Assembly: GCF_004028235.1 (NCBI RefSeq)
Contig: NZ_CP035037.1
Coordinates: 558,001-622,000 of the forward strand
Direction: 5' to 3'
From: Leucobacter muris
Lineage (GTDB): Bacteria; Actinomycetota; Actinomycetes; Actinomycetales; Microbacteriaceae
DNA: 64,000 bases
Shown here: positions 27,137-36,116 of the stretch, one piece after another
Layout: each line of letters opens with the position of its first letter
How positions within the stretch are numbered: position 1 is the first letter of the stretch
Notes under the pieces: generated by a model
Told to the model about the DNA's origin: nothing
Seen by the model: the letters and a program-made list of their open reading frames with translations, nothing else
Databases searched by the model: none
Position numbers and translations under genes: made by a program

Positions 27137-28372
27137 GTGAGTGGGAAGAGACGGATCGCGGTTTTCGGGGCGGCGCTTGCGGTGATCGCCGGCGGCATCG
27201 GACTGGTGGGGTGCGCGCCTGAGCCGGAGGAGGCCCCGGTCGCGGCCCCCGAGCCGACGGCGACGCCCGAGCCCGAACCGACCCCCGAGCCTCAGCCCGG
27301 CGTCGGCCCCGCCTGCCCCACCGACCACTGCGTGAGCGTGGCGGTGTCGGGCGACCTGCTCTTCCACGAGGGGCTCTGGAGCCAGTACGCGATCCCCACC
27401 AACGAGGCGGGCCAGAACTTCGACTTCGTACCGCTGCTCGAGGGGCAGCGCGCCTACCTCGACCGCTCCGACCTGGCGATCTGCCAGATGGAGACCCCGC
27501 TCGCCCCGGTCGGCGGCCCTTACGCGGGCTACCCGGCCTTCAGCACGCCGCCCGAGCTGGCCGCCGCGGTCAAGGCGATCGGATACGACGTCTGCACCAC
27601 CGCGTCGAACCACACCGTCGACCAGGGCGCCGAGGGGCTCGTCCGCACACTCGACGTGCTCGACCAGGCCGGCATCGCCCACACCGGATCGTACCGGGCC
27701 GAGGGCGAGCGCGACGTGCCGCTCATCGTCGAGGCCAACGGCGTGAAGGTCGCGATCATCACGTCGACGTTCTCGCTCAACGGCCTGTACGCCGACTACG
27801 AGTGGCAGGTCGACTACCGCGAGGAGGAGCCGCGCGTCGACCCCGAACGGGCGATCGCGAAGGCCCAGAAGGCCCGCGAGATGGGCGCCGAGATCGTGAT
27901 CGGCGTGCAGCACATCGGCGAGGAGTACTGGTCCGAGCCGACCGGCGGCCAGATCGAGCTCGCGCATCAGCTGCACGACAGCGGCCTGTTCGACTTCGTC
28001 TACCAGCACCACTCCCACTCGGTGCAGCCCTTCGAGAGCTACAACGGCAAGTGGATCCTCTACGGCACCGGCAACACGATCAGCGAGTCGGCGCCGCCCG
28101 CACAGCAGGTGAACAACGAGTTTCTGATGGCGCGCGTGCAGTTCGCGAAGCAGACCGACGGCACGTGGGTCACCAACGACCTCGCCTGGAACGCCGCCAC
28201 GAACACGCAGGACGGCCGCTACAAGTGGTGCTCGGTGATGCCGGATCAGCCGCAGGGCGTCTGCCAGTCGCCCGACTTCGATGCCGGCGTGCTCGAGCGC
28301 ACGCGCGCGACGGCCAACGCGATGGGGGCGGCCGACTTCGGCGCCCGCGAGTGGCTGATCACGCAGGAGTAG
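27137..28372 (+). CDS. CapA family lipoprotein (poly-gamma-glutamate synthesis-like)
   Basis: The protein has about 411 residues. A signal peptide with lipobox (GGIGLVGC) precedes a Pro/Glu/Thr-rich spacer. The PGA_cap (metallophosphatase-like) domain follows: VSGDLLFHEGLW, QMETPLAP, TASNHTVDQGAEGL, IGVQHIGEEYW and YQHHSHSVQPFE, the last His cluster being likely metal ligands. In CapA proteins this domain aids poly-gamma-glutamate production; no capBC is present here, so the role is open. GTG 27137 lies seven bases after TAGCAT; ATG 27128 is an alternative but lies within that -10. It may share the PHO box with pstS. Confidence 0.82.
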   Translation: MSGKRRIAVFGAALAVIAGGIGLVGCAPEPEEAPVAAPEPTATPEPEPTPEPQPGVGPACPTDHCVSVAVSGDLLFHEGLWSQYAIPTNEAGQNFDFVPLLEGQRAYLDRSDLAICQMETPLAPVGGPYAGYPAFSTPPELAAAVKAIGYDVCTTASNHTVDQGAEGLVRTLDVLDQAGIAHTGSYRAEGERDVPLIVEANGVKVAIITSTFSLNGLYADYEWQVDYREEEPRVDPERAIAKAQKAREMGAEIVIGVQHIGEEYWSEPTGGQIELAHQLHDSGLFDFVYQHHSHSVQPFESYNGKWILYGTGNTISESAPPAQQVNNEFLMARVQFAKQTDGTWVTNDLAWNAATNTQDGRYKWCSVMPDQPQGVCQSPDFDAGVLERTRATANAMGAADFGAREWLITQE

Positions 28373-28556
28373 CGGCGCGCGGCTCCGCCGCGTCGCGCCC
28401 CCTGTGCCTGCGCCTGCGCCCAACCCGTCGCAGGTGCGCGGGCTGCACGCATGCCGACTGGTCGAAAACGGTCGGGTTTCCGGAGTCGCGCAGCAGTTCT
28501 TACCCGCTCGGGAGAGCCGGAGGGCCCCTGCGCCCGCCGAGAGGTGCGCGCGAGCC

Positions 28557-29573
28557 TCAGTGCTTGAGCGGGTAGGTCTCGACCGCCACGATGCCCGCTT
28601 CGGGGCGCGCGCGAGAGAAGTGCAGCACCGAGAAGCCTGCGGGCGGCAGCGACGCGGCTTCTTCGAGGTAGCGGCCCTGGGGGCTGCCGGTGACGATCGC
28701 GAGTTGCCGCGCGAGGTCGGGCAGCACGGGGCGGTGGCTGCAGAGGATCGCGTTGCGGCCGCGGCCGATCACCTTGGCGACGAGCTTGCGCAGCGAGCTC
28801 AGGTCGCCCTCGTCCCAGGCGTCCTGACTGAGCGCCTGCTTCGCGCGCACCCGCTTGCCGAGGCGCTCGGCGAGGGGCGCCACCGTCGAGAGGCAGCGCA
28901 CCGCGGTCGACGAGTAGATGCGGCGGGGCCCGAACGCCTGCAGCGTGGGAACCAGCGTCTCGGCCTGCTCCTCGCCGACGTCTGCGAGGGGGCGCAGATG
29001 GTCGACCGGGAAGGCGCTGCTGCGGGGCTCGGCCTTCGCGTGCCGCAGCAGGGTGACCGAGAACGTGTCGACCAGTTCACGGTCGACGAGCCGCAGGAAG
29101 ACGTCGTACAGCTCGCGGTCGGCGTCGTAGCTCAGACGCTCGCGCACCCGGTCGGCGGGCACCCACTCGATGGCCTGCACCTCGTCGTTGGGCTTGAACT
29201 TGGCGCTCGCCTCGGCCTTCGACGACACCTTCGCGGCCCAGTACTGCACCGTCTTCGAACGGCCGCCGCTGAGCGCGTAGTGGATCGTGCCCAGATTCAC
29301 TCCGAGCGACACCCGGTAGCCCGTCTCCTCGCGCGTCTCTCGCACCGCGGCCTGCGGCATGCTCTCGCCGGGGTCGAGCTTGCCCTTGGGGAACGAGACG
29401 TCGCGCTGCTTCGCCCGGTGGATCAGCAGCACGACGATGCCGGGATCGCCGTGCTCGTCGTAGACCCGCCGCCAGCAGACGGTGCCCGCCGCCAGCACCT
29501 CGGTCGGCTTCGCCGCGGGCTCGGCCGACGCGGAGCCCCTCTTCGCGCGCTTCTGCGTGGCGGTCGGGCTCAC
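28557..29573 (-). CDS. Nudix hydrolase with C-terminal histidine phosphatase domain (MutT1-like)
   Basis: This 338-residue protein starts at GTG 29573 in a GTGA overlap with ppk. Residues about 25-160 are a Nudix domain with box G-KLDPGESMPQAAVRETREETGY. Residues about 175-330 are a phosphoglycerate-mutase-like phosphatase with LLRHAKAEPRS and CSHRPVL. The pairing matches mycobacterial MutT1, which hydrolyses 8-oxo-dGTP and dinucleoside polyphosphates. Coupling to ppk suggests a link to polyphosphate and nucleotide metabolism under stress. Confidence 0.88.
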   Translation of the reverse strand: MSPTATQKRAKRGSASAEPAAKPTEVLAAGTVCWRRVYDEHGDPGIVVLLIHRAKQRDVSFPKGKLDPGESMPQAAVRETREETGYRVSLGVNLGTIHYALSGGRSKTVQYWAAKVSSKAEASAKFKPNDEVQAIEWVPADRVRERLSYDADRELYDVFLRLVDRELVDTFSVTLLRHAKAEPRSSAFPVDHLRPLADVGEEQAETLVPTLQAFGPRRIYSSTAVRCLSTVAPLAERLGKRVRAKQALSQDAWDEGDLSSLRKLVAKVIGRGRNAILCSHRPVLPDLARQLAIVTGSPQGRYLEEAASLPPAGFSVLHFSRARPEAGIVAVETYPLKH

Positions 29574-31696
29574 CGGCTCCTCCGCGAACGCGCCTGGGTG
29601 CGGTCGATCATCACCAGATCTTGCAGGTCGGGCAGCGGTTCGCCCTCTTCGCTCACCACGCGCCGCTGCCAGCTGCCGTCGGACAGCATGCGCCACGACG
29701 ATACGTCGTCGCTGAACGCGAACCCGAAGAAGCGGTCGATGCGGGCCAGGTGCTCGCGGTCCTCGAGGCGCACGAGCACCTCGATGCGGCGATCGAGGTT
29801 GCGGTGCATGAGGTCTGCGCTGCCGATGAACACCTCGCGCTCGCCCGCGTTCTCGAAGGCGTAGATGCGGGAGTGCTCGAGGTAGCGGCCGAGCACGGAG
29901 CGCACGCGGATATTCTCGGAGAGGCCCGGCACGCCGGCGCGGATCGAGCAGATTCCGCGCACCCACACGTCGATCGGCACGCCGTCCTGGCTGGCGCGGT
30001 AGAGGGCGTCGATGATCGCCTCGTCGACCATCGAGTTGGCCTTCAACTTGATGCCGCTCGGCAGGCCGGCGCGGGCGTTCTCGGCCTCGCGCTCGATGCG
30101 CTCGAGCAGACCGCTGCGCAGCTGCAGCGGGGCGACGAGCAGCCGGTCGTAGTCGGTCTCGATCGCGTAGCCCGACAGCACGTTGAACAGCTTCGTCACG
30201 TCGCGGCCCACCTCGGGCGACGACGTGAAGAGGCCGAAGTCTTCATAGATGCGGCTGGTCTTCGGGTTGTAGTTGCCCGTGCCGATGTGGCAGTAGTGGG
30301 CGAGACGCCCCTGCTCTTCGCGGATCACGTGCACCAGCTTGCAGTGCGTCTTGAAGCCCACGAGGCCGTACACGACGTGCACGCCGGCCTGCTCGAGCTT
30401 GCGCGCCCAGGTGATGTTCGCCTCTTCGTCGAAGCGGGCCTTCACCTCGACGAGGGCGAGCACCTGCTTGCCGGCCTCGGCCGCCTTGATGAGCGACGCG
30501 ACGATGGGGCTGTCGCCAGAGGTGCGGTAGAGGGTCTGCTTGATGGCGAGCACGTCGGGGTCGGTGGCCGCCTGTTCGACGAAGGCCTGCACGCTCGTCG
30601 AGAACGACTCGTAGGGGTGGTGCACGAGCACCTCGCGCCGGGCGATCGCGCCGAACACGTCGGGCTTCTCACTCGGCGAGTTGGTGCGGAACTGCGGGTG
30701 CGTGACCGGGATGTGCGGCTTGAACTTGAGATCGGGGCGCCGGATGCCCGAGAGCGCGAAGAGCCCGCTGAGGTCGAGCGGCGCCGGCAGTGTGTAGACC
30801 TGCTGCTCGTCGATGTCGAATTCGCTCACCAGCAGTTCGAGCGTCGCCTCGTCCATGTCGTCTGAGATCTCGAGGCGGATGGGCGGGCCGAAGCGGCGGC
30901 GCAGCAGCTCTTTCTCGAGGGCCTGGATGAGGTTCTCGGTCTCGTCTTCCTCGATCTCCATGTCTTCGTTGCGGGTGACCCGGAAGACGTGGTGGTCGAG
31001 CACCTCCATGCCCGGGAACAGCCCGTCGAGCTGGTTGGCGATCAGCTCTTCGAGCGCGATGAAGCGCACGTCGTCGATGCTCTCGCGCTGGTCGACCCGC
31101 ACGTAGCGGGGGATCATCTGCGGCACCTTCAGGCGGGCGAACTCGACCTTGTCGGTGCGCGGGTTGCGCACCCGGATCGACAGGTTGAGGGCGCGGCCCG
31201 AGATGTAGGGGAACGGGTGCGCGGGATCGACCGCGAGCGGCATGAGGATCGGGTAGATGTGGCGCTCGTAGTAGTCGGTGAGGTGCACACGATCGGCCGT
31301 GTCGAGCTGCTCCCACTCGACCACGCGGATACCCGCCTCGGCGAGGCCGGGCTGCACCTGCTCGCGGAAGCAGCGCGCGTGCCGCAGCTGCAGTTCGTAG
31401 GCCGTGCGATTGATGTCGGCCAGCACGTCGGTCGGGGCCCGGCCCACGTTGGTCGGCAGGGCCAGGCCGGTAACGATGCGGCGCTTGAGGCCCGCGACGC
31501 GCACCATGAAGAACTCGTCGAGGTTCGAGGCGAAGATGGCGAGGAAGTTGGCGCGTTCGAGCAGCGGCACCCCGGGGTCTTCAGCGAGCTCGAGCACGCG
31601 CTGATTGAAGGCGAGCCAGCTCAGCTCGCGATCGATGTACCGGTCGGCGGGCAGTTCTGCTCGTTCGACGGCGGTCTCTCGGGTGTCTTCGGTCAT
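29570..31696 (-). CDS. ppk: Polyphosphate kinase 1
   Basis: At 708 residues it has the usual PPK1 length. The N-terminal domain opens YIDRELSWLAFNQRVLE. The catalytic part contains FLxFASNLDEFFMVRVAGLKRR, HHPYESFSTSVQAFVEQAA, IKQTLYRTSGDSPI, HCKLVHVIREE, YCHIGTGNYNP with the conserved His region, and IGSADLMHRNLDRRIEV. The enzyme reversibly makes long-chain polyphosphate from ATP in the cytoplasm. It overlaps mshD upstream (ATGA) and the Nudix gene downstream (GTGA), placing it in a four-gene coupled operon led by a GlnR-like regulator. Confidence 0.96.
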   Translation of the reverse strand: MTEDTRETAVERAELPADRYIDRELSWLAFNQRVLELAEDPGVPLLERANFLAIFASNLDEFFMVRVAGLKRRIVTGLALPTNVGRAPTDVLADINRTAYELQLRHARCFREQVQPGLAEAGIRVVEWEQLDTADRVHLTDYYERHIYPILMPLAVDPAHPFPYISGRALNLSIRVRNPRTDKVEFARLKVPQMIPRYVRVDQRESIDDVRFIALEELIANQLDGLFPGMEVLDHHVFRVTRNEDMEIEEDETENLIQALEKELLRRRFGPPIRLEISDDMDEATLELLVSEFDIDEQQVYTLPAPLDLSGLFALSGIRRPDLKFKPHIPVTHPQFRTNSPSEKPDVFGAIARREVLVHHPYESFSTSVQAFVEQAATDPDVLAIKQTLYRTSGDSPIVASLIKAAEAGKQVLALVEVKARFDEEANITWARKLEQAGVHVVYGLVGFKTHCKLVHVIREEQGRLAHYCHIGTGNYNPKTSRIYEDFGLFTSSPEVGRDVTKLFNVLSGYAIETDYDRLLVAPLQLRSGLLERIEREAENARAGLPSGIKLKANSMVDEAIIDALYRASQDGVPIDVWVRGICSIRAGVPGLSENIRVRSVLGRYLEHSRIYAFENAGEREVFIGSADLMHRNLDRRIEVLVRLEDREHLARIDRFFGFAFSDDVSSWRMLSDGSWQRRVVSEEGEPLPDLQDLVMIDRTQARSRRSR

Positions 31697-32673
31697 GCGT
31701 CCATTGTGTCATCGACCCCTGACGAAGCCGGTCTCGCCCACTGACGGCTGCGTGAATCGACGGTGAACGACGCGTGCTCGTACAGTCGCACAGCCCGCTC
31801 GTTCTCGCCGTCGACGTAGAGCGTCACGCGGTCGGGGGAGTGCTGGGCCATGCGCGCGAGCGTCACGTCGAGCAGCAGCCCGCCGAGGCCCCGCCCTGCG
31901 TACTCGGGGCGCACGCCCACGGCGTAGAGCTCGCACTCCACGCCGTCGTCGCCGCGCACGGTCTTGATCCAGGTCGATCCCGCGAGCTCGTCGCCCGGAT
32001 CCTCGGCGAGCAGCACCAGATCGGCGGGCTCGAACCACGGCTCGTCGCGCATGAGCTCGAAATCGGCCTCCGTGATCCGCCCCTGCTCGGGGTGCGTCGC
32101 GAACGCGGCCGCGTTCGCCCGCACCCACGCGGCCGCGTCGGCGGGGCGCTCGGGATCGAACGCCCGCAGCCGCAGCCCCTGCGGCACGGGAAGGGCGAGC
32201 GGGTCGCGCCCGTCGGCCGGCAGCAGCCCGGGGTCGAGCGCCATGCGGTAGAGCGATCTCACGGGCGCGAAGCCGGCCCGCGCGAGCAGCGCCTCGGCGG
32301 CCGGGTTCTCGCCGTGCGCCCAGGCCTTCAGCTCGCCGGGGTCTCGCGCGAGCAGTTCCGCGAGCGCCGCGGATCCGACGCCACGGCCGCGGTGCCCGGG
32401 GCGCACCGCGAGGTCGACCTCGCCCTGCCCCACGATCCCGACCGCGACGGGCCCGCCCGCATCGTCCGAACCGCGCGCACCGGTGCCGGGATCCGGTTCG
32501 GCGCCCGCGTCGATGAACAGCAGCAGCGCCCGCTGCCCCTGCGCCGCCGCCAGCAGCGCCTGATCCGACACGGGCGAGGAACCGTCGGCGGCCTCGGCCT
32601 CGGCGATCAGCGCGCGCGCATCGGACAGCGCCCGATCCGACGCCCCCTCGGCGATCTCGAGCTGTGCTGGCAT
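31693..32673 (-). CDS. mshD: Mycothiol synthase MshD
   Basis: This 326-residue protein has two tandem GNAT domains: the N-terminal one includes VDLAVRPGHRGRGVGSAALAELL, the C-terminal one ECELYAVGVRPEYAGRGLGGLLLDVTLARM with DGENERAVRLYEHASF. It acetylates Cys-GlcN-Ins to finish mycothiol, the main thiol of Actinobacteria. It begins directly after the regulator gene stop and overlaps ppk. The glnR-mshD order recalls Rv0818-Rv0819 of Mycobacterium. Confidence 0.93.
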   Translation of the reverse strand: MPAQLEIAEGASDRALSDARALIAEAEAADGSSPVSDQALLAAAQGQRALLLFIDAGAEPDPGTGARGSDDAGGPVAVGIVGQGEVDLAVRPGHRGRGVGSAALAELLARDPGELKAWAHGENPAAEALLARAGFAPVRSLYRMALDPGLLPADGRDPLALPVPQGLRLRAFDPERPADAAAWVRANAAAFATHPEQGRITEADFELMRDEPWFEPADLVLLAEDPGDELAGSTWIKTVRGDDGVECELYAVGVRPEYAGRGLGGLLLDVTLARMAQHSPDRVTLYVDGENERAVRLYEHASFTVDSRSRQWARPASSGVDDTMDA

Positions 32674-33342
32674 CTACTCCTCCTCGACGCGGGCACGTGC
32701 GAAGCCGTACCCGACGCCCCGCACCGTGCTGATGAGCCCCTCGTGCTCTCCCAGTTTCGCGCGCAGGCGCCGCACATGCACGTCGACCGTGCGCGTGCCG
32801 CCGAAGTAATCGGTGCCCCACACCTCGCTGAGCAGCTGCTCCCGCGTGAACACCCGTCCCGGGTGCCCCGCGAGGAAGTGCAGCAGCTCGAACTCCTTGT
32901 AGGTGAGATCGAGCGGGCGGCCGAACAGCCGCGCCGTGAAATTGGACTCGTGAATGACAACGCCCGCGGCCTGGACCGCGGGCGGAGGAGCAGTGGCCGC
33001 CGAGGCGGGCCGACCGAGCAGGCGCAAGCGCAGCTCGATCTCGGCGGGACTCGCCGTGGGCAGCAGCAGCTCGCTCACGCCCCACTCCCGCGTCAGAGCG
33101 GCGAGCGCGAGCTCGGGCAGCAGCACCACCCGCGGCGTATCCACGCCCTCGGCGAGAGCCAGGCACGCGCTGCGGGCCCGGCGGGCATCGAGGGTGCCGT
33201 CGACGAGGATCGCGTCGAAGCGCGCCGCCATCGTCTCGGGCACGCGCAACGACAGCGGCGAGGTGCGCACGTCGTGCGGCAGCAGATCCAGCCCGGGCAG
33301 GGAATCGGCGGGATCTCGATCGGTGAGGCAGAGAAGCTGCAT
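32674..33342 (-). CDS. GlnR-like OmpR-family winged-helix regulator
   Basis: The gene encodes 222 residues. Residues about 1-110 are a degenerate receiver domain (MQLLCLTDRDPADSLPGLDL opening, a single plausible Asp in AILVDGT, lacking the full acidic pocket). Residues about 125-218 are an OmpR/PhoB DNA-binding domain: LDLTYKEFELLHFLAGHPG, FTREQLLSEVWG, TRTVDVHVRRLRAKL and STVRGVGYGF. The degenerate receiver, lack of an adjacent kinase and mshD neighbour match the orphan nitrogen regulator GlnR. Three GAAAC repeats at its own promoter (33397-33423) suggest autoregulation. Confidence 0.82.
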   Translation of the reverse strand: MQLLCLTDRDPADSLPGLDLLPHDVRTSPLSLRVPETMAARFDAILVDGTLDARRARSACLALAEGVDTPRVVLLPELALAALTREWGVSELLLPTASPAEIELRLRLLGRPASAATAPPPAVQAAGVVIHESNFTARLFGRPLDLTYKEFELLHFLAGHPGRVFTREQLLSEVWGTDYFGGTRTVDVHVRRLRAKLGEHEGLISTVRGVGYGFARARVEEE

Positions 33343-33379
33343 GGATCGGCTCCCTTCACTGTGCGTTCAACCCGAGGCA

Positions 33380-33423
33380 ATAGTACTGCGGGCACTGTTT
33401 CGCGACCGTTTCGACCGTGTTTC
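33380..33423 (-). promoter_or_regulatory. GlnR-type repeats and promoter of the regulator gene
   Basis: On the minus strand GAAAC occurs three times with exact 6-base spacers (33419-33423, 33408-33412, 33397-33401), an 11-bp period as in actinobacterial GlnR boxes. A -10 hexamer TACTAT lies at 33380-33385, so the repeats cover the -35 area. Confidence 0.55.
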
Positions 33424-33567
33424 TCGCGGCGCCGAGTGCTTCGCCGCCGGCCGCGCGGCGCCGCGCGGCCGCACCCGAAAGCGACCATCATCGCCAGACA
33501 GCGGGAGAAGAAGCTCGTGCAGAGGGGCCTCGGCCCGCGCCCTGGGGCGCTGTGGGACAATGGGGGC

Positions 33568-33870
33568 GTGAGCGATCCCGTGCAGTCCGATGCCCCGGAG
33601 ATGCCCGACGTGCAGTCGTGGCATCTGCCGCGCATGATCATCGCCTGGGCCGTGGCCGCCCTCATCGGCACGCTCGTCACGCTGCTCGTCCCGCAGGAGG
33701 GTCGCTTCGCCTGGCTGGCCTTCGCAGTGGGGGCGAGCACGCTCGTCACCTTCGCACTGCAGCTGGGCACCGCTCAGCGCGAGGGCTTCATCACCCGGGT
33801 CTCGTTCAGCGTGGCCGGGTCGGTGGTGCTGATCGCGGTGATCGACGTGATCGGCATGCTGCTCGGCTGA
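33568..33870 (+). CDS. Small three-helix membrane protein
   Basis: This 100-residue protein has three hydrophobic helices (RMIIAWAVAALIGTLVTLLV, FAWLAFAVGASTLVTFALQL, VSFSVAGSVVLIAVIDVIGMLL) and a polar, acidic N-terminus. No family is recognised with certainty; it looks like a small actinobacterial membrane protein of unknown role. GTG 33568 is chosen because GACAAT (33556-33561) ends six bases upstream, indicating a leaderless mRNA. It is divergent from the GlnR-like gene. Confidence 0.72.
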   Translation: MSDPVQSDAPEMPDVQSWHLPRMIIAWAVAALIGTLVTLLVPQEGRFAWLAFAVGASTLVTFALQLGTAQREGFITRVSFSVAGSVVLIAVIDVIGMLLG

Positions 33871-33981
33871 GGCTGAGGCTGAGTCGCGAGCTCAGGCCGA
33901 GCCGCGGCCGGGGCTCGCGGGCGGTCAGAGGGGTGAGGATCGCGCCGTACCCCGATGCGCGCGTTGTATTAGACTGGCGTC

Positions 33982-34092
33982 ATGCTTCTCGCTCTCGAAC
34001 TCTTCTTTCTCGGCCTGCTGGGTCTCGCCGGTGTCGCGATCGCGTGGATCTCGGGCACCGTCGTCTACAAGCTCTTCAAGGGCCAGCGCTAA
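33982..34092 (+). CDS. Single-helix small membrane protein (36 aa)
   Basis: This short ORF encodes MLLALELFFLGLLGLAGVAI followed by AWISGTVVYKLFKGQR: one membrane helix and a basic tail. TAGACT (33970-33975) lies exactly six bases before ATG 33982, a strong leaderless promoter signature that supports real expression. Its stop is 39 bases before ygfZ, so both may be co-transcribed. Function is unknown. Confidence 0.7.
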   Translation: MLLALELFFLGLLGLAGVAIAWISGTVVYKLFKGQR

Positions 34093-34131
34093 TCACCCGC
34101 TCGCCTCACGTCTCATGAGCGGGAGGGTCTG

Positions 34132-35259
34132 ATGCAGTCGTTCCTCGAGCTTCCGGGCGCCGTCGCCGACCCGGTGGGCGTCGCCTCTCACTACGGCGAG
34201 CCGTTGCCCGAGCAGCGCGCGCTCGAACGGGGCGCCGCGATCGTCGACCTGTCGCACCGCGGCATCGTCACGGTCTCCGGCCCCGACCGTCTGAGCTGGC
34301 TGCACTCGATGACGAGTCAGCAGCTGACGGGGCTGCGCCCGGGCGAGAGCACCGAGACGCTGCTGCTCGATCCGAACGGCCGCATCGAGCGTGCGATGCG
34401 CGTGGTCGACGATGGCGAGCGCAGCTGGCTGCTCGTCGACGAGGGCTCGTCGGAGCCGCTCGCGGCGTTCCTGCAGCGCATGCGATTCGCCCTGCGCGTC
34501 GAGGTGCACGACGTCTCGAACGAGTACGCGGCCGTGCTCGCCTTCACCGGAGCGGGCCCCGCCGCGGAGGCGCTGCGCGGGCTGACGCCCGCGGTGGAGT
34601 GGCAGGATCCGTGGGCAGCGGTGACCGGCGGTGGCGTGCAGTACGCCGCCCCCGAGGGGCACGCGGCCGAGGGGTGGTCGGTGTCGCAGTTCGTGTTCGC
34701 GCGCGAGCAGCTCCCCGCGGTGATCGAGCTGGCGAGCGGCGCGAGCGGCGAGGTGCGCGCCGCGGGCCTGCTCTCGCTCGAAGCGCTCGAGGTGCGCGCG
34801 TGGCGGCCGGCGCAGCACGCCGACGTCGACGAGCGCGCGATCCCGCACGAGTTCGACTGGCTGCGCACGGCCGTGCACCTCACGAAGGGCTGCTATCGCG
34901 GCCAGGAGACGGTCGCGAAGGTGCACAACCTGGGGCATCCTCCGCGTCGCCTGGCGATGCTGCACCTCGACGGCTCGGGGGGCGAGCTGCCGACGCCCGG
35001 CGCGCTCGTGTTCCGCGCGCCGCAGCCGGAACAGGACCGGGATCCCGAGGCGCGACCGGTGGGCCGCATCACCCGCGCCGCGCTGCATCACGAGTGGGGC
35101 GGCATCGCGCTCGCCCTGCTGAAGCGCGCGCTGCCCGAGGACGCGCCGCTCGAGGTCGAGCTGCCCGACACCGCCGAGCGCGCGGCCGCGGCGCAGGAGC
35201 CGATCGTGCCCGCCGATGCCGGAGCGACGCGCCACATCCCGCGCCTCAAGCGGCTGTAG
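34132..35259 (+). CDS. ygfZ: Folate-binding Fe-S cluster repair protein YgfZ
   Basis: This 375-residue protein of the GcvT-like fold has the diagnostic KGCYRGQE motif (in VHLTKGCYRGQETVAK, about residue 255) with the conserved Cys, plus IVDLSHRGIVTVSGPDRLSWLH near the N-terminus. YgfZ uses tetrahydrofolate and aids assembly or repair of [4Fe-4S] proteins under oxidative stress. ATG 34132 has GGGAGGG seven bases upstream. The gene is somewhat longer than enterobacterial YgfZ, as in other Actinobacteria. Confidence 0.93.
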   Translation: MQSFLELPGAVADPVGVASHYGEPLPEQRALERGAAIVDLSHRGIVTVSGPDRLSWLHSMTSQQLTGLRPGESTETLLLDPNGRIERAMRVVDDGERSWLLVDEGSSEPLAAFLQRMRFALRVEVHDVSNEYAAVLAFTGAGPAAEALRGLTPAVEWQDPWAAVTGGGVQYAAPEGHAAEGWSVSQFVFAREQLPAVIELASGASGEVRAAGLLSLEALEVRAWRPAQHADVDERAIPHEFDWLRTAVHLTKGCYRGQETVAKVHNLGHPPRRLAMLHLDGSGGELPTPGALVFRAPQPEQDRDPEARPVGRITRAALHHEWGGIALALLKRALPEDAPLEVELPDTAERAAAAQEPIVPADAGATRHIPRLKRL

Positions 35260-35322
35260 TCTCCGAGCACCGCCCGCCGCCCGGCACACCGCCCGCACTG
35301 CGAAACCTCATAGACTGGAACC

Positions 35323-36066
35323 ATGACGAACAAGCTGATCCTGCTCCGCCACGGGCAGAGCGACTGGAACCAGAAGAACCTCTTCACCGGCTGGGTGGAC
35401 GTGCGACTGACCGAGCAGGGGCGAGGCGAGGCCGCCCGCGCCGGAGAGCTGCTCGCGGAGTCGGGCGTGCTGCCCGACGTGCTGCACACCTCGGTGCTGA
35501 GCCGGGCGATCCAGACCGCGAACATCGCTCTCGACAGCGCGGATCGTCTGTGGATCCCGGTGCGCCGGTCGTGGCGGTTGAACGAGCGCCACTACGGCGC
35601 ACTGCAGGGGCTCGACAAGTCCGAGACGCTGCAGAAGTACGGCGAGGAGCAGTTCATGGAGTGGCGACGTTCGTTCGACACGCCTCCGCCGCCCCTCGAC
35701 GACTCGAGCGAGTGGTCGCAATCCGACGATCCGCGCTACGCGGGCATCGATGGCGAACGGCCGCGCACGGAATGCCTGAAAGACGTCGTCGAGCGGCTCG
35801 TCCCCTACTGGGAGGGCGAGATCCTGCCCGACCTCAACGCAGGCAAGACGGTGCTCGTCACCGCGCACGGCAACTCGCTGCGCGCCCTCGTGAAGCACCT
35901 CGACGGCATCTCTGACACCGATATCGCGGGTCTCAACATCCCGACGGGCATGCCGCTCGTCTACGACATCAACGAAGACGGCACCCCGGCGGGTGCGGGC
36001 CGATACCTCGACCCGGAGGCCGCCGCCGCCGGTGCCGCAGCGGTCGCCGCGCAGGGCAAGCACTGA
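35323..36066 (+). CDS. gpmA: 2,3-bisphosphoglycerate-dependent phosphoglycerate mutase
   Basis: This 247-residue histidine phosphatase has [18 protein letters not shown] (catalytic His 10), [14 protein letters not shown] and [19 protein letters not shown] with the second catalytic His. It interconverts 3- and 2-phosphoglycerate in glycolysis. The C-terminal 30 residues are Ala-rich. TAGACT (35311-35316) lies six bases before ATG 35323, so the mRNA is leaderless. The stop codon is inside a 21-bp tandem duplication, followed by a bidirectional terminator. Confidence 0.95.
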   Translation: MTNKLILLRHGQSDWNQKNLFTGWVDVRLTEQGRGEAARAGELLAESGVLPDVLHTSVLSRAIQTANIALDSADRLWIPVRRSWRLNERHYGALQGLDKSETLQKYGEEQFMEWRRSFDTPPPPLDDSSEWSQSDDPRYAGIDGERPRTECLKDVVERLVPYWEGEILPDLNAGKTVLVTAHGNSLRALVKHLDGISDTDIAGLNIPTGMPLVYDINEDGTPAGAGRYLDPEAAAAGAAAVAAQGKH

Positions 36067-36093
36067 GCCGACCAGGGCAAGCACTGAGCCGAC
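36052..36093. repeat. 21-bp perfect tandem duplication across the gpmA stop
   Basis: The unit cagggcaagcactgagccga-c occurs at 36052-36072 and 36073-36093 without mismatch. The first copy contains the gpmA stop (36064-36066); the second copy repeats the codons and stop downstream, a recent replication-slippage product. Confidence 0.9.
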
Positions 36094-36116
36094 GCCGAGG
36101 GCGGATCGGCTGCAAC

